NCBI GenBank assembly: GCA_019358895.1
Contig: JAHHIG010000014.1
Span: 92,285 to 156,284 of the forward strand
Length of the DNA: 64,000 nt
Reading direction: 5' to 3'
DNA from: Tildeniella nuda ZEHNDER 1965/U140
GTDB lineage: Bacteria; Cyanobacteriota; Cyanobacteriia; Leptolyngbyales; Leptolyngbyaceae
Position numbers and translations under genes: made by a program. Within the stretch, counting starts at the first letter, position 1, and every line of letters starts with the position of its first letter. The notes beneath the pieces were generated by a model that saw nothing but the letters and a program-made list of their open reading frames with translations, did not search any database and was not told where the DNA came from. This document shows, piece after piece, positions 9,491 to 18,921 of this stretch.

Positions 9491-10340
9491 TAAGAATCGC
9501 TTCAACCCCCTTCCAAGCCCGCGTATAGGACTCATCAATAACTTCTCTCAGTTGCTGAATGAGTACTACACTGACACAAAAATTTGCTAGGCGACCATCT
9601 AATGGATGAGCATCAAGCTTATCCAGAATTTCATCTCTCCAAGTTGTTTTTTCATGTACTAGAAATAGGTTGTATTGTTTTTCATACTCAATTTTACCAA
9701 GTCTCAGTCTTGAGAAAAAATCAGCTTCCTCATACTGCTGACTGCTATACAGAATTGTGCAAAAGAATTTGAGGATTTCTGGATCTTCTAATGCATCATC
9801 TTTAATTAAGCTGTCGTGACCTTCAATACCAATATTGGTATCACAGTTTTTTGCAGATTTAGTCTTGACCTCGCCATAACAGACTAAGGGCTTACTCAAT
9901 GATTCGTCTCTATTAATGAGACAAAGATCAGTCAGTTTCATAGCCCAGGACTGCTTCTCTCGATACCTTAGCTTGTAGATTGGTAACGAGAATCCTTGAA
10001 AAGTCATTAGAAGATAGGATGATAATATCTCACCAAAATTGCCAATTCTAGCTACACCTCTGACACCACTAGCGGATACGGGTAGCACTTGTTCCTCGAT
10101 ATAATTTTTAATAATAGATAAGTTTAAATTATCTAGATCCTCCAGAAGTATATTGCATTCCTCTCGTATCATGACAGGATCTGCATGAGCAGTTAGAAGA
10201 GAATTCGCAAATCCATCGAGAATAGGGTCATCAGGATCTGCTAAATTCGGTTGGTTGATCTCCGTAATGTCCTCAACGACAAATTTGTAAGAGCAAGGAT
10301 CTCTTTTATCAACGTTAAACCAACTGCTGAGCAAGCGCAT
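9483..10340 (-). CDS. hamA: DUF1837-like nuclease (HamA-like)
   Basis: This protein of about 285 residues resembles DUF1837/HamA, the effector nuclease of Hachiman. Its core runs ARIGNFGEILSSYLL, then LPIYKLRYREK, then KLTDLCLI and CYGEVKTK. The spacing of Glu, Asp and Glu-x-Lys fits a PD-(D/E)XK active site. The ATG at 10340 is chosen over a TTG two codons earlier, but a GGAG lies directly next to the ATG, so the exact start is uncertain. The gene is followed by the helicase with an 8-base overlap, so the two are made together. The pair sits directly downstream of the secretion operon on the same strand, and about 130 bp separate them. Confidence 0.65.
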   Translation of the reverse strand: MRLLSSWFNVDKRDPCSYKFVVEDITEINQPNLADPDDPILDGFANSLLTAHADPVMIREECNILLEDLDNLNLSIIKNYIEEQVLPVSASGVRGVARIGNFGEILSSYLLMTFQGFSLPIYKLRYREKQSWAMKLTDLCLINRDESLSKPLVCYGEVKTKSAKNCDTNIGIEGHDSLIKDDALEDPEILKFFCTILYSSQQYEEADFFSRLRLGKIEYEKQYNLFLVHEKTTWRDEILDKLDAHPLDGRLANFCVSVVLIQQLREVIDESYTRAWKGVEAILNG

Positions 10341-10474
10341 CTCCAAGAAACCTAGAAGGCTTAGGACAATATAGCCTTTCCAACTCTGCCGCTGCCAGAA
10401 GTGCGATCACCCTGAGCTAGATATTAAATGTGTAGTTTTATACAAATCAATACACTTTTCGGATGATTTTGACA

Positions 10475-11194
10475 CTACATTCTGCGGCTATGGACCGACT
10501 GAATGAGTAAAACCCTCTCTTCTTGGACAAACCGTCCCAGTTCTAAAAGTACTGCTAATGGTACGCCAACTGAGTGGGCTGCCTCCGAAATTGTCATATT
10601 TTCAGTTCGCATCAGTTCCAAAAGCTGTCGGACTTTGGCAACAACAGGATCATCGATCGACGTGTAACCTCGCAGAATGGCAATGCTTAACCCGGTTTCA
10701 ATTCTGTCAGGAGTTATGTTGAGGTTGTTAACAACGGGAGATGGTTGAGAACGGGCGATCGCAGGCAAAATCTGAACACCGACATAACGCGGATTACTGC
10801 TGTGAATAATATCAAACGTGTAGAGCCGATTCTGCCCTCTAGCATCTGCTGTTTGCACCATCAGGTTGGTTACAGGCGTAGTGGTTGCTCCTGGAAAGCG
10901 AAGTGGTTGAATCACTCTCAAGAAAATAGTCTTTGCCCGCCCAGTCTCTAACTCAGCATCCGTGCTGTAGACTACTCGCGAGGCATCTGCCAGCAAAATA
11001 TAGGCGATCGTTTCATCAGTCTGGCTAAAACTAATTGAGGTTGCCCGTCCAGGAGCAACTTGAACTTGAACCGCACTGGTCGTCGCTCTGTTGCGATCGA
11101 TGACCTGGTAGGCTGACGTTTGTGCCTGAGCAGGCACCCCAAAACCAATCAATAAGGCTGTGCTGACTAAGGTCAGAGCAGGCAATCGTCTCAT
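10475..11194 (-). CDS. VirB9/TraK-like periplasmic secretion component
   Basis: This 239-residue protein has a clear Sec signal peptide that ends in PAQAQ near residue 25. The segment after it, VQVAPGRATSISFSQTDE, resembles the opening of TraK/VirB9 outer-membrane-core proteins. A beta-rich middle follows, then a C-terminal helical part (about 160-239). Its ATG overlaps the stop of the VirB10-like gene by four bases, which fits partners of one core complex. The gene is the last of the minus-strand secretion operon. The family call rests on order, signal peptide and weak motif likeness, so VirB7/lipoprotein or another periplasmic role is possible. Confidence 0.55.
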   Translation of the reverse strand: MRRLPALTLVSTALLIGFGVPAQAQTSAYQVIDRNRATTSAVQVQVAPGRATSISFSQTDETIAYILLADASRVVYSTDAELETGRAKTIFLRVIQPLRFPGATTTPVTNLMVQTADARGQNRLYTFDIIHSSNPRYVGVQILPAIARSQPSPVVNNLNITPDRIETGLSIAILRGYTSIDDPVVAKVRQLLELMRTENMTISEAAHSVGVPLAVLLELGRFVQEERVLLIQSVHSRRM

Positions 11195-12903
11195 CGGTCT
11201 ACCCTCAAAAAGCTATTGACCACCACAGAAACTTCGGTTCCTTCAGGAATAAACACCACGTTGGATCGCTGCAAGAGCTCTTGCCTCGTTTGCTCAGAAC
11301 GACTGGACATCCGCTCCATAATAGGATTGAAGAAGCCCTCCACTGCCGCCGCCCAAAGCTGAGGTTCTGCACTGGTCGTACTTACACTCTGGTTCAAGCT
11401 CCCTCCTGATATGACCGCACTGGACTGGGTGCGCGGCTGATTCACGATGCTTCCCACCCGACCCAAGCTACTGAGCAACCCAGTCAATACATCCTGGCGA
11501 GCAATTTCGGGTCCCACATCATTGAGCTTTTGGGCGATCAGTGGGCGATTGTCTTGTCCTCGAATCTGAAGGCTATCGGGCGGTAAGGCTTGCTGACGGA
11601 TCTGACCCGTGCGATCGCGATAGACAATGGCGATGACGCTGGCTGACACTAAATGATTACCCTGCTCCACAGTACTGGTACGAACAACTAGAACCGTACC
11701 CGCAGGTAACGCCACCGTGCCATCTGTCGCTTGCATCGCCTCAGTCAATTCCACCGCAAAGCGATGATCGACAGGCGCTTGACCAGCCGTTGAATGCTGA
11801 CTACCCTCATCCCAAAGCATCGGCAGCGTAACTTTAGCTTTGGTGGCAGTGGCGATCGCCACCTCCTTCAAGCCGCTCGCACGCTGATCCAGTGAGCCGA
11901 CTGGAGTTCGGTTCAGAATGCCAACCATACCAGGACTCATAGCCTCAGCAGACGTTTCTTCAGGGATCACGTCAGCATTGGGCAGCCTGCTTGTAGAGGA
12001 CTCCGGCATTGCCTCTGCTGTTTCTGGCTTGGTTGCACCAATCGAAACAACTGGAATCACGGTGTTCTGCTGTGTCGCTGCTGCAACAGGATTGGACTGA
12101 GCCTCAGGGACTTGACTGGAAGCCGTGCTCGAAGGCTCAGAAGGCTCACCAGCTAGCTGACTGAACGCTGTCTCCGAACGCTCCGGAGTGCGAGGATTCA
12201 CACGTTCTTGTCCGACCTTTGCCAGTTGTGCCCAGTGCTGAAACGGATCGATGCGTTCCACAGGTTGAATCCTTTCAGGGGGCGCAATGGGCGCACGAAC
12301 CACCACTGGCTCTGGTCGAAAGACAGGTGCAGGGGATGCTACGGCAACCGGAGTGCGAGCAGGCGGGATTGACTTCAGCGTTGGCGGTCGTGGTGGTTTT
12401 GTTACACGCGGTCTCGTAACAGGTTCAGGCTGAAGCTGCTGCTTTTGATCCTGAAAAGCCAGCCGACTTTTTAGTTCGGCAGTCTCATCAAAGGTTGGGG
12501 GTGCGGCTGGTGTAGGGGCAAGCGACGGCGTGACCGGTCGGGCTGGTGTTCGCGGCTGGAGGAAGCCAAACCATACAACCGCTCCGGCTCCCATAGCTGT
12601 TCCGACCACTGCCACCACCGAACCCAGCCGGATACTGGCGCGCTCTGCCAGCGGACGCTCAACCGCCCTTTCCTGATCTTGCTGGAGCCGATATGCTTCT
12701 GAAATTAGCTGAGGCGTTGCAGGATTAAAGCCCGCTAGCTGTTGCTCTTCCTCAAGAGTCAGATCATCAGTATCCGACACATCAGGAGGGACTGCTGTTA
12801 CAGAAGTTTTTCCGTTCCCGTTGCGGTCATGCGTCATGGTTGACATTGGCTCAGAGACTTGATCAAATTTATGGGGTTCCAATCGTTGTTGCACATTTGT
12901 CAT
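11191..12903 (-). CDS. VirB10/TrbI/TraB-like inner-to-outer membrane scaffold
   Basis: The protein (about 570 residues) has a short cytoplasmic N terminus and one membrane segment near residue 90 (VVAVVGTAMGAGAVVWFGFL). Next comes a long Pro/Ala/Ser-rich periplasmic linker of about 250 residues. The C-terminal VirB10-like beta-barrel domain holds LPAGTVLVVRTS and ends with IPEGTEVSVVVNSFL. This layout is the hallmark of the T4SS core-complex scaffold. The start at 12903 is preferred because GAGG lies about 8 bases upstream. An earlier in-frame start would overlap the previous gene. Neighbours on both sides are also T4SS-like. Confidence 0.85.
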   Translation of the reverse strand: MTNVQQRLEPHKFDQVSEPMSTMTHDRNGNGKTSVTAVPPDVSDTDDLTLEEEQQLAGFNPATPQLISEAYRLQQDQERAVERPLAERASIRLGSVVAVVGTAMGAGAVVWFGFLQPRTPARPVTPSLAPTPAAPPTFDETAELKSRLAFQDQKQQLQPEPVTRPRVTKPPRPPTLKSIPPARTPVAVASPAPVFRPEPVVVRAPIAPPERIQPVERIDPFQHWAQLAKVGQERVNPRTPERSETAFSQLAGEPSEPSSTASSQVPEAQSNPVAAATQQNTVIPVVSIGATKPETAEAMPESSTSRLPNADVIPEETSAEAMSPGMVGILNRTPVGSLDQRASGLKEVAIATATKAKVTLPMLWDEGSQHSTAGQAPVDHRFAVELTEAMQATDGTVALPAGTVLVVRTSTVEQGNHLVSASVIAIVYRDRTGQIRQQALPPDSLQIRGQDNRPLIAQKLNDVGPEIARQDVLTGLLSSLGRVGSIVNQPRTQSSAVISGGSLNQSVSTTSAEPQLWAAAVEGFFNPIMERMSSRSEQTRQELLQRSNVVFIPEGTEVSVVVNSFLRVDR

Positions 12904-12919
12904 TCGTATCCTCACTGCA

Positions 12920-13645
12920 CTACCGCTGCCTTTGGGGGTTAAACTCAACAATGCGGGTGATTTGCAATCCCGCAGCACGCATTTCGTAGATTTTGCGTTC
13001 TACCAGCGGTGCATCGGCTCCGAGGGGCGATCGCGGCACTTCAACCGCCTGCAACGTAAACGTGCGATTGAAAGGAATTCGTTCATCTTTACCCGTCGTG
13101 CGATCAATCAGCACCCGCGTCGCCACCAGATCCACTTCCCATTCGCCGGGTCTAATTTCTCTCGGTTCCGATAGGTAGGAAACAATCGTCGTGCTCCGAA
13201 TCTGCCCCGAAAAAAGCGCCGGAGGAACCAGTTCCGCAACCTTGGGCAGAGACGCTTTGGCAAACTCCGATTCCAGCAGCAGAGAAGCAAACCAGGCGTT
13301 GGTCGGCATCCGTTTGTTATTGCCAACTCGAATCCCCTGATCGGCTTCATTCGTGCCAGGAATCTTTTCATCCCAGTTGAAGGTTAGGGTCGTCCAATCA
13401 CTGACGACTTTCTGGATCACCGATGGATAGCGCCAGTGACGCTCTTGCTCCGAGACATAAATCGTTTCACCATTCACCAACTGAGCAAAGGTTGTCTTCT
13501 GTTCGGCAATGCGGTTCACTCGAAAGGCAGTGAATAGCGTTAAGACAAAAATCAAGCTGTTGAAGACAGTCAGACAGATAAAACACACTGCCAGCAAGTT
13601 TTTTGCCTCGGGTAAGAGTGGAGCTTGAAGTCGTTTAATCTGCAT
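12920..13645 (-). CDS. VirB8/TraE-like inner-membrane protein
   Basis: This 241-residue protein has one N-terminal membrane segment (residues about 15-42: LLAVCFICLTVFNSLIFVLT) and a periplasmic domain. That is the VirB8/TraE bitopic layout, including a late EVDLVATRVLID strand and a FTLQAVEVPRSP segment. It lies two bases after the VirB6-like gene and just ahead of the VirB10-like gene, where VirB8/TraE is expected. No catalytic role is expected; it would nucleate the secretion machine at the inner membrane. Sequence likeness is moderate, context strong. Confidence 0.7.
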   Translation of the reverse strand: MQIKRLQAPLLPEAKNLLAVCFICLTVFNSLIFVLTLFTAFRVNRIAEQKTTFAQLVNGETIYVSEQERHWRYPSVIQKVVSDWTTLTFNWDEKIPGTNEADQGIRVGNNKRMPTNAWFASLLLESEFAKASLPKVAELVPPALFSGQIRSTTIVSYLSEPREIRPGEWEVDLVATRVLIDRTTGKDERIPFNRTFTLQAVEVPRSPLGADAPLVERKIYEMRAAGLQITRIVEFNPQRQR

Positions 13646-13647
13646 CG

Positions 13648-14772
13648 CTACCCCCGTCGTATCAGAGCAATGCTGGTGACTGTACCGATCGCATTACTGA
13701 AAATGTCGATCAAACTTTTCACATTGGATGAAATGCCGTTGTAAAGCGCAAAGCCACCACCACCCGCGACCAGAACCGCTAGTCCCGGTGCAAAGATGCT
13801 GAGAAAAAAGAGAAATGCCACATCCGACACCAACTCTGCTCCAGACTTAACCAGCACAACGGCGGTTAAGCCAACCACAATGTTGTAGCCCAGTTGAATC
13901 CCGAACAGAGTGATGAATCCAGTGAGCCATGCCCAGATCGGACGACCTTGCAGCGGTAAGAGTGAGAGTCCGATCGCGATGGGTGCAAACAGCGCCGTTA
14001 GCAACAGTGCCGCTTCCAAAATATTGACAAATCCCCATTGCAAAGCGTAGAGAATAAACCGGATGATGGGAATCGCAGTATCTCGGAAGACGCTACCAGG
14101 GTCAGTTGTTAAGCGCACGGCTGTGCTAATTTGACCGGGCAATGACGCATTCCACAACGCCTGACCAAAGGCACGTAACGGCTCCAGGGGCGATCGCGCT
14201 TGTCGTTCTGCTTCAGCCACGATCGCTTGCGCCTGCTCTTGCTTCGAGTTCCAGCATTCCACCAGTTCAGTGCCAACTTTACCCTGACATTCGCTATAAA
14301 GACTTTCAAGCTGTTGTTTAGCAATACCCGTGATCGTCACATTGGAAATCGCATCTCGAAAGGTCAGTTCACCGACCTGAAGTTGCAATACATTTTGCAC
14401 CTGCGTGTAAGAAAAGCCTCGAATAAACTTGATCGTGCCCGCTAGAACATTGCCATTCGCACCTAAAAAAATCATAATCACCAACGGCCAGACGAAGATT
14501 GAAGCTAGCTCTGACCAGGACTGCTTATCGATAATGTCTTTACCCGTAGTCATCGCAATAAACAGAATGCTGGCAGCTCCCAGGGTAATGCCCAATTGGA
14601 TCAGCCCAATCCAGAGTCCAGACGCAAGCGGGTCTAGCGTTACTAGCCAGACCGTATTCCAGGACTCCACCGTGGCACGGGACAACTCCAGCGAACTGGT
14701 GATAATGTCCAGGGCATCGGATTCTCCGCCTGTGGTTGGAAAGGATTGAGCAATCAGGTGCATCATGAGCAT
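13648..14772 (-). CDS. VirB6/TrbL-like polytopic membrane protein
   Basis: This 374-residue protein carries at least five hydrophobic segments. Examples are GLIQLGITLGAASILFIAMT, the FVWPLVIMIFLGANGNVLAG region, and AALLLTALFAPIAIGLSLLP, followed by a C-terminal pair with a VLVAGGGGFALYNG stretch. A polar loop in the middle holds a pair of Cys residues. Polytopic proteins of this size just before VirB8 are VirB6/TrbL, which form part of the inner-membrane channel. Two closely spaced start codons make the exact N terminus uncertain by two or three residues. It ends two bases before the VirB8-like gene. Confidence 0.72.
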   Translation of the reverse strand: MLMMHLIAQSFPTTGGESDALDIITSSLELSRATVESWNTVWLVTLDPLASGLWIGLIQLGITLGAASILFIAMTTGKDIIDKQSWSELASIFVWPLVIMIFLGANGNVLAGTIKFIRGFSYTQVQNVLQLQVGELTFRDAISNVTITGIAKQQLESLYSECQGKVGTELVECWNSKQEQAQAIVAEAERQARSPLEPLRAFGQALWNASLPGQISTAVRLTTDPGSVFRDTAIPIIRFILYALQWGFVNILEAALLLTALFAPIAIGLSLLPLQGRPIWAWLTGFITLFGIQLGYNIVVGLTAVVLVKSGAELVSDVAFLFFLSIFAPGLAVLVAGGGGFALYNGISSNVKSLIDIFSNAIGTVTSIALIRRG

Positions 14773-14821
14773 TAGCCGTCAAATCAAACCATTAAAGACA
14801 TCACGATTGTTTCGAGTTGGA

Positions 14822-15637
14822 CTATTGATCGGAACCCAGCGTCACTCCACCCGGCATCATCAACAAACCACCTTGCTGACTGGCCGCATTGCCTGCGGAA
14901 ATATTTTTGCGGCGATCGGCAGTGGTAATCGCTGATAGTTCACGGGCAGTTTGAGCCGACAATGTATTGCCGATCGCCCGATCAACTCGCGCTTGCTGTG
15001 CCTCTTGCAGCACCCGCTCATTCACCTGACTGTTAAGTGCTGTCTGTTGGGAAAGGTTTTGCATAATCCGTTGAGTTACGTCCAAACCCTGGGATTCCTC
15101 ACCCAAACGCACACTTTCCTGCGTATTCTGCTGCGTTGATTGCCGTACTTGAGCCATCTGGGTTTGTGCTGCCTGACTCAAGGTGGACTGAGCCGCTACT
15201 CCTGTAGCCGTGGCTCTAGCAGCATATTTGCTCAGATCCTCGCGAATACCGTAAGAACTGCGCCCACTAGTCTTATTCTCTAAAGTCTCAGACAGAACCG
15301 CACCTGGATCACGGCTGGCTGAACCACCCATAATTTGACTCCAGAGCTGAGATAGATCTGGAACCTGAAACGCACCCAGAGTCGATTGAATTAAATTGTT
15401 AACCGGACTCAGTAAATCGTTTTGCACAAAGTTTTGCACATCTCCCAAGAAATCATTGATTTGATTGCCCGTATTCGATACGTAGACATTGCTGCCATTT
15501 ACCTGATTACGAATTGCTGCCTCAACCGGGTCTCTACCTGTGTCTTGAGTACGTGCAAATGCCGGACTATTCACAGATCCAGCACCCACGACTAGAAACA
15601 GCATCATGAGTCGAATTGTCATCCACTTGAGTCGCAT
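14822..15637 (-). CDS. VirB5/TrbJ-like secreted protein
   Basis: The 271-residue protein starts with a Sec signal peptide ending at SPAFARTQ (near residue 29). The rest is predicted to be largely helical and rich in Gln, Ala and Ser (many QAAQTQMAQVRQST-like stretches), the usual look of VirB5/TrbJ pilus-tip or periplasmic proteins. AAGGAG stands about 9 bases before the ATG. It lies between the VirB4-like ATPase and the VirB6-like protein, the typical place for VirB5. No conserved catalytic residue is visible; assignment is mainly by order, secretion signal and composition. Confidence 0.6.
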   Translation of the reverse strand: MRLKWMTIRLMMLFLVVGAGSVNSPAFARTQDTGRDPVEAAIRNQVNGSNVYVSNTGNQINDFLGDVQNFVQNDLLSPVNNLIQSTLGAFQVPDLSQLWSQIMGGSASRDPGAVLSETLENKTSGRSSYGIREDLSKYAARATATGVAAQSTLSQAAQTQMAQVRQSTQQNTQESVRLGEESQGLDVTQRIMQNLSQQTALNSQVNERVLQEAQQARVDRAIGNTLSAQTARELSAITTADRRKNISAGNAASQQGGLLMMPGGVTLGSDQ

Positions 15638-15650
15638 AGTTTATATCTCC

Positions 15651-18600
15651 TTAACGTGCAATAAGTGAGCGTTGATCGTGTTCAGCCGGATCACTGGGAT
15701 CATCCTCCTGTTGGAGCGATCGCCCTGATTTCTCTACAGATAAACCCTGCCCGATATGACTGAACCCTTTACCTTCCCGCAATGCTGGAATATATTCATC
15801 TGCAAACGCTTTCAAACCCATCAATCGACCTTTGGGCGTGAGAGAATACTGTGCCATTACCCGATCGCGCGCCTCGCGTTCATCCTGATTGTTAGCAACG
15901 CTGGCAAGCATCAATTCACCGGGATAGAAACGAGTCCTCCAGAACCGACCACCCAGTTCTAGTAACCAGCAAGAGTAGAGATCACTGCTACGAGGCCAAA
16001 AAGCTTCTGTGGCATTCTGACTGATGATGTTAGGGGGGTAACCAAGATACCGCTGAAAAGAGTTGATACCGCTGCTGGTAATGCGTCCGGTAATTCGGTA
16101 ATTAATGTTCTGCATGATTTGCGAACCTGCCGAACACTCACAAATGGTGTCTGGATCTTGAGAGAGCAACAGCACTGCGATACCGTCTTTACGCCCCGTC
16201 GCGCAGGTTTCTCCGACAATCTGGGCAAATCCATCTCTGCGAAGCAAGACCGATAACTCATCGCCAATGAATAAACTGCGCGGATGGGAAAGTGCATTGC
16301 GGATACAGGCAGCATGAGCGTTGATTGCCATCAGATAGGCATCCTGCTCATTGGTCAAACCGCTGAGGGCAAAGAACTTAATCGCAGGTTCAGGTGAGAA
16401 AGTACTGGGACGGGCGATCGCCTTGCCCAAGCGTGAAGCCAGCAACTCGCTCACCTGGCTCTGAATCTGGTTAAGCGAGTGTCGATCCAGATCCTCAAAC
16501 GAGCGGAGATTTAACCGTTCACGGGTACAGAACTTGATGAAGTCTGGCAAGGTTGGGATCTGTTGCCACTCGGGCGATCGCCAACCCATTTCAAATGCAC
16601 GATTGTAACGAGTGATGATTTCTGGGTCACGGAGAAAGACATCCAACGCTCTGATCAGCAACGCATCGACCCGTTGTGCCAGATGAGGATTATGGATCTT
16701 TCCCATGGCGATCGCGCTCAATGCACGGCGAATAAAGTCCTTCCAGGACTCCATGCGGCGATCGCGCTCCAATTTATCAAAGCGGCGTAGATCGGGGGGT
16801 TCCAGCAGATTGCTGCTACCGTTGGAGATGTCGTAATACGCTCCTTGATCGCCTAAGAGTTCGATCGCCGTTTTGAATGTACTATTACCACTGGAGGAAA
16901 TGTCCATCCCGACCACTGGAATGTTATTTGCCAGAGCTTCCATGGCAAAGCGCCAGCCCAATACACTCTTGCCTGAACCTGACGTTCCGGTAATCAGCGC
17001 CCGTCCAATCTGATAATGAAACAAGTCAATGTAGATCGGCTTGCCGCCGCGTCCGGTTAAAAACTCTACACCGCATCGATCGATATCCTTCGGCATCGTC
17101 AGGGGTATAATGCCTGCCACTGTATGTGTGTCAAGGGTCAATCGGCGCTCATTCAAGTTATTGCCATGCAGCAGACGCTTACAAGTAATCGGTAATGCCT
17201 GGAGCCAGATTTCCCAGGCAATATGGCGCTCTCGAATCACCTTCGCCGTTTCAAAACTGTTCGCCAGCAAATTGCAGGCATGGATCAACTCCTCAGTGCT
17301 GTTGCGATAAACCAAAAAGACTGGCGCACAGTGTAGCGCTTTCGTACCCTCATAAAGACGGCGCTGTGCCTCAAAGGACTCTTCCTGCTTCATTTCAGCT
17401 CCGACATCTCGCCCCTGCCCCTTCGTAACCGCAATAGTGCGAGCTGCCTTGGACTGCTTTGCCTGTCGTGCCAGGTTGTCCTGAATAAAAAAGTCGTTGC
17501 CACGGCTGATCTCAATCCAGGCTTCAGTGTCATGCACATAGCTCGAAGAGAGAATTTTCCAAACCCACTTGAGATGTTCTCTGGTACTCGTCCAGCCCAT
17601 CGGTGGATCGGTCATCGTCATCACGCCACAGACCTTACCTCGTCCCGTCAGGTAAAGCCGATCGTGATCACCTCGATGCTCCGGGCAAGCAGAACGCCCC
17701 TGAGTTCCCTCAATGAGCAAGGTACACAGATGCTTATCCGTCGTCACAGTTTCGGTCAGTTCCTGTCCGGTTTCTGTCTCCTTTAAAGTAATGACCTGCG
17801 GGATGGGAGGCGCAACGCCTTGATTGAAGCGGCTCCAGAGCCACTGCCACAGGTCTACTGTGCTACAGGGCGTTACCTCCAGCCCCACTTTAGTATTGAG
17901 CAATACTTCCCATTGCATAAACCCCTGTTGAAACCCTTGTAGTAAAAGCTTTTTGAAAAATGCTTCTTGATAAACCCGCTTATTTCCCGTAATCTGCTCG
18001 ACTACCCAGGAACCTGTTTTTCTTAGTTTTTCAATCAGTCCGCCAACCAAATCTTTGTGTTGCGTACCTGCTTCGTCATCACTCGTCCAGGTACAAAAAG
18101 CAAGTTGATGCCAGGTCTGCCGCGTCCCTCCCTGAGTCAGTTGCTGTACTCGTAATTGCTCATTGCGAGTCAGCACGGAAACAGGTTTTAATTGGCATGC
18201 CTCTGCCAGGGTAGACAGTTCTTCTTGTCGCGCTGCATCATCACTTGAGCACCCTGTGCAGAAGGTAAGTCGTTCACCAATCGGTAACTCTTTCATCCCT
18301 TCTTCAATGGCATGAGCAAACGCATTCACCTCACTGTCGTACAGCACATCGTGCAGTCCAGCAACACGAAAGCCAAACACAAGCTGATACTGAGATTTAC
18401 CTTTCTCTAGCAACAGTGCAGCCACTTCACGATCGTCTTTTTTGATTTCTGCAATACAGCAGATATTGACTTCATTCTGGAATGGCATAAACGTACTTTT
18501 GCCTCCATACTGATTGGGCACTTGCACTGGTTTCAGCCGAATGTTGACCCGTGCATCCCCATAACGTTTGCGAATCCAGGTTGGTCTATGTTCTGAGATA

Positions 18601-18896
18601 GGCGAAACATAGATGTTGCTGCCGTTACACCAATCGGTTCCCGGCGGCTTACGCCAGCGATCGAGAAACTGATGGGGTTGATTCCCGGTCAGAATCCACC
18701 AGCTCGCAATCAACCAGAATGATGCTCCAAAGAACCAGCCAAGACCCAGGCTGAAGAAACCATTTGTGATGACATAACAAAGAACAACAATGGCAACCCA
18801 GGGACCGAGTTGATCGGCTGGAATCGGACCAATACTCGCCTGCTTACCTAAAATTCGATTGACTTTGATGAATTCTCGATTGAAATCTCGTTCCAT
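15651..18896 (-). CDS. VirB4/TraC-like secretion ATPase with VirB3-like N terminus
   Basis: This 1081-residue ATPase powers pilus assembly and substrate transfer in conjugation-type T4SSs. Two adjacent N-terminal membrane segments (about residues 30-70) form a VirB3-like part fused to the ATPase, as in other VirB3-B4 fusions. The Walker A motif GTSGSGKSVLG is near residue 635 and the Walker B region RSLFIGDELSVLL near residue 870. A following LLLSQDPDT segment matches the family, and a long middle domain precedes the ATPase core. The gene lies 25 bases after the pilin-like gene and 13 before the VirB5-like gene. Family recognition is strong. Confidence 0.88.
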   Translation of the reverse strand: MERDFNREFIKVNRILGKQASIGPIPADQLGPWVAIVVLCYVITNGFFSLGLGWFFGASFWLIASWWILTGNQPHQFLDRWRKPPGTDWCNGSNIYVSPISEHRPTWIRKRYGDARVNIRLKPVQVPNQYGGKSTFMPFQNEVNICCIAEIKKDDREVAALLLEKGKSQYQLVFGFRVAGLHDVLYDSEVNAFAHAIEEGMKELPIGERLTFCTGCSSDDAARQEELSTLAEACQLKPVSVLTRNEQLRVQQLTQGGTRQTWHQLAFCTWTSDDEAGTQHKDLVGGLIEKLRKTGSWVVEQITGNKRVYQEAFFKKLLLQGFQQGFMQWEVLLNTKVGLEVTPCSTVDLWQWLWSRFNQGVAPPIPQVITLKETETGQELTETVTTDKHLCTLLIEGTQGRSACPEHRGDHDRLYLTGRGKVCGVMTMTDPPMGWTSTREHLKWVWKILSSSYVHDTEAWIEISRGNDFFIQDNLARQAKQSKAARTIAVTKGQGRDVGAEMKQEESFEAQRRLYEGTKALHCAPVFLVYRNSTEELIHACNLLANSFETAKVIRERHIAWEIWLQALPITCKRLLHGNNLNERRLTLDTHTVAGIIPLTMPKDIDRCGVEFLTGRGGKPIYIDLFHYQIGRALITGTSGSGKSVLGWRFAMEALANNIPVVGMDISSSGNSTFKTAIELLGDQGAYYDISNGSSNLLEPPDLRRFDKLERDRRMESWKDFIRRALSAIAMGKIHNPHLAQRVDALLIRALDVFLRDPEIITRYNRAFEMGWRSPEWQQIPTLPDFIKFCTRERLNLRSFEDLDRHSLNQIQSQVSELLASRLGKAIARPSTFSPEPAIKFFALSGLTNEQDAYLMAINAHAACIRNALSHPRSLFIGDELSVLLRRDGFAQIVGETCATGRKDGIAVLLLSQDPDTICECSAGSQIMQNINYRITGRITSSGINSFQRYLGYPPNIISQNATEAFWPRSSDLYSCWLLELGGRFWRTRFYPGELMLASVANNQDEREARDRVMAQYSLTPKGRLMGLKAFADEYIPALREGKGFSHIGQGLSVEKSGRSLQQEDDPSDPAEHDQRSLIAR

Positions 18897-18921
18897 AATG
18901 CTTGCAATTCACGTTGCCAGA

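Noticed and set aside
9491..9538. Longer start for the helicase gene
   Set aside because: It would overlap the nuclease gene by 56 bases; the ATG with an 8-base overlap is more likely
12904..12978. Longer start for the VirB10-like gene
   Set aside because: It overlaps the VirB8-like gene, while the later ATG has a GAGG site at good spacing
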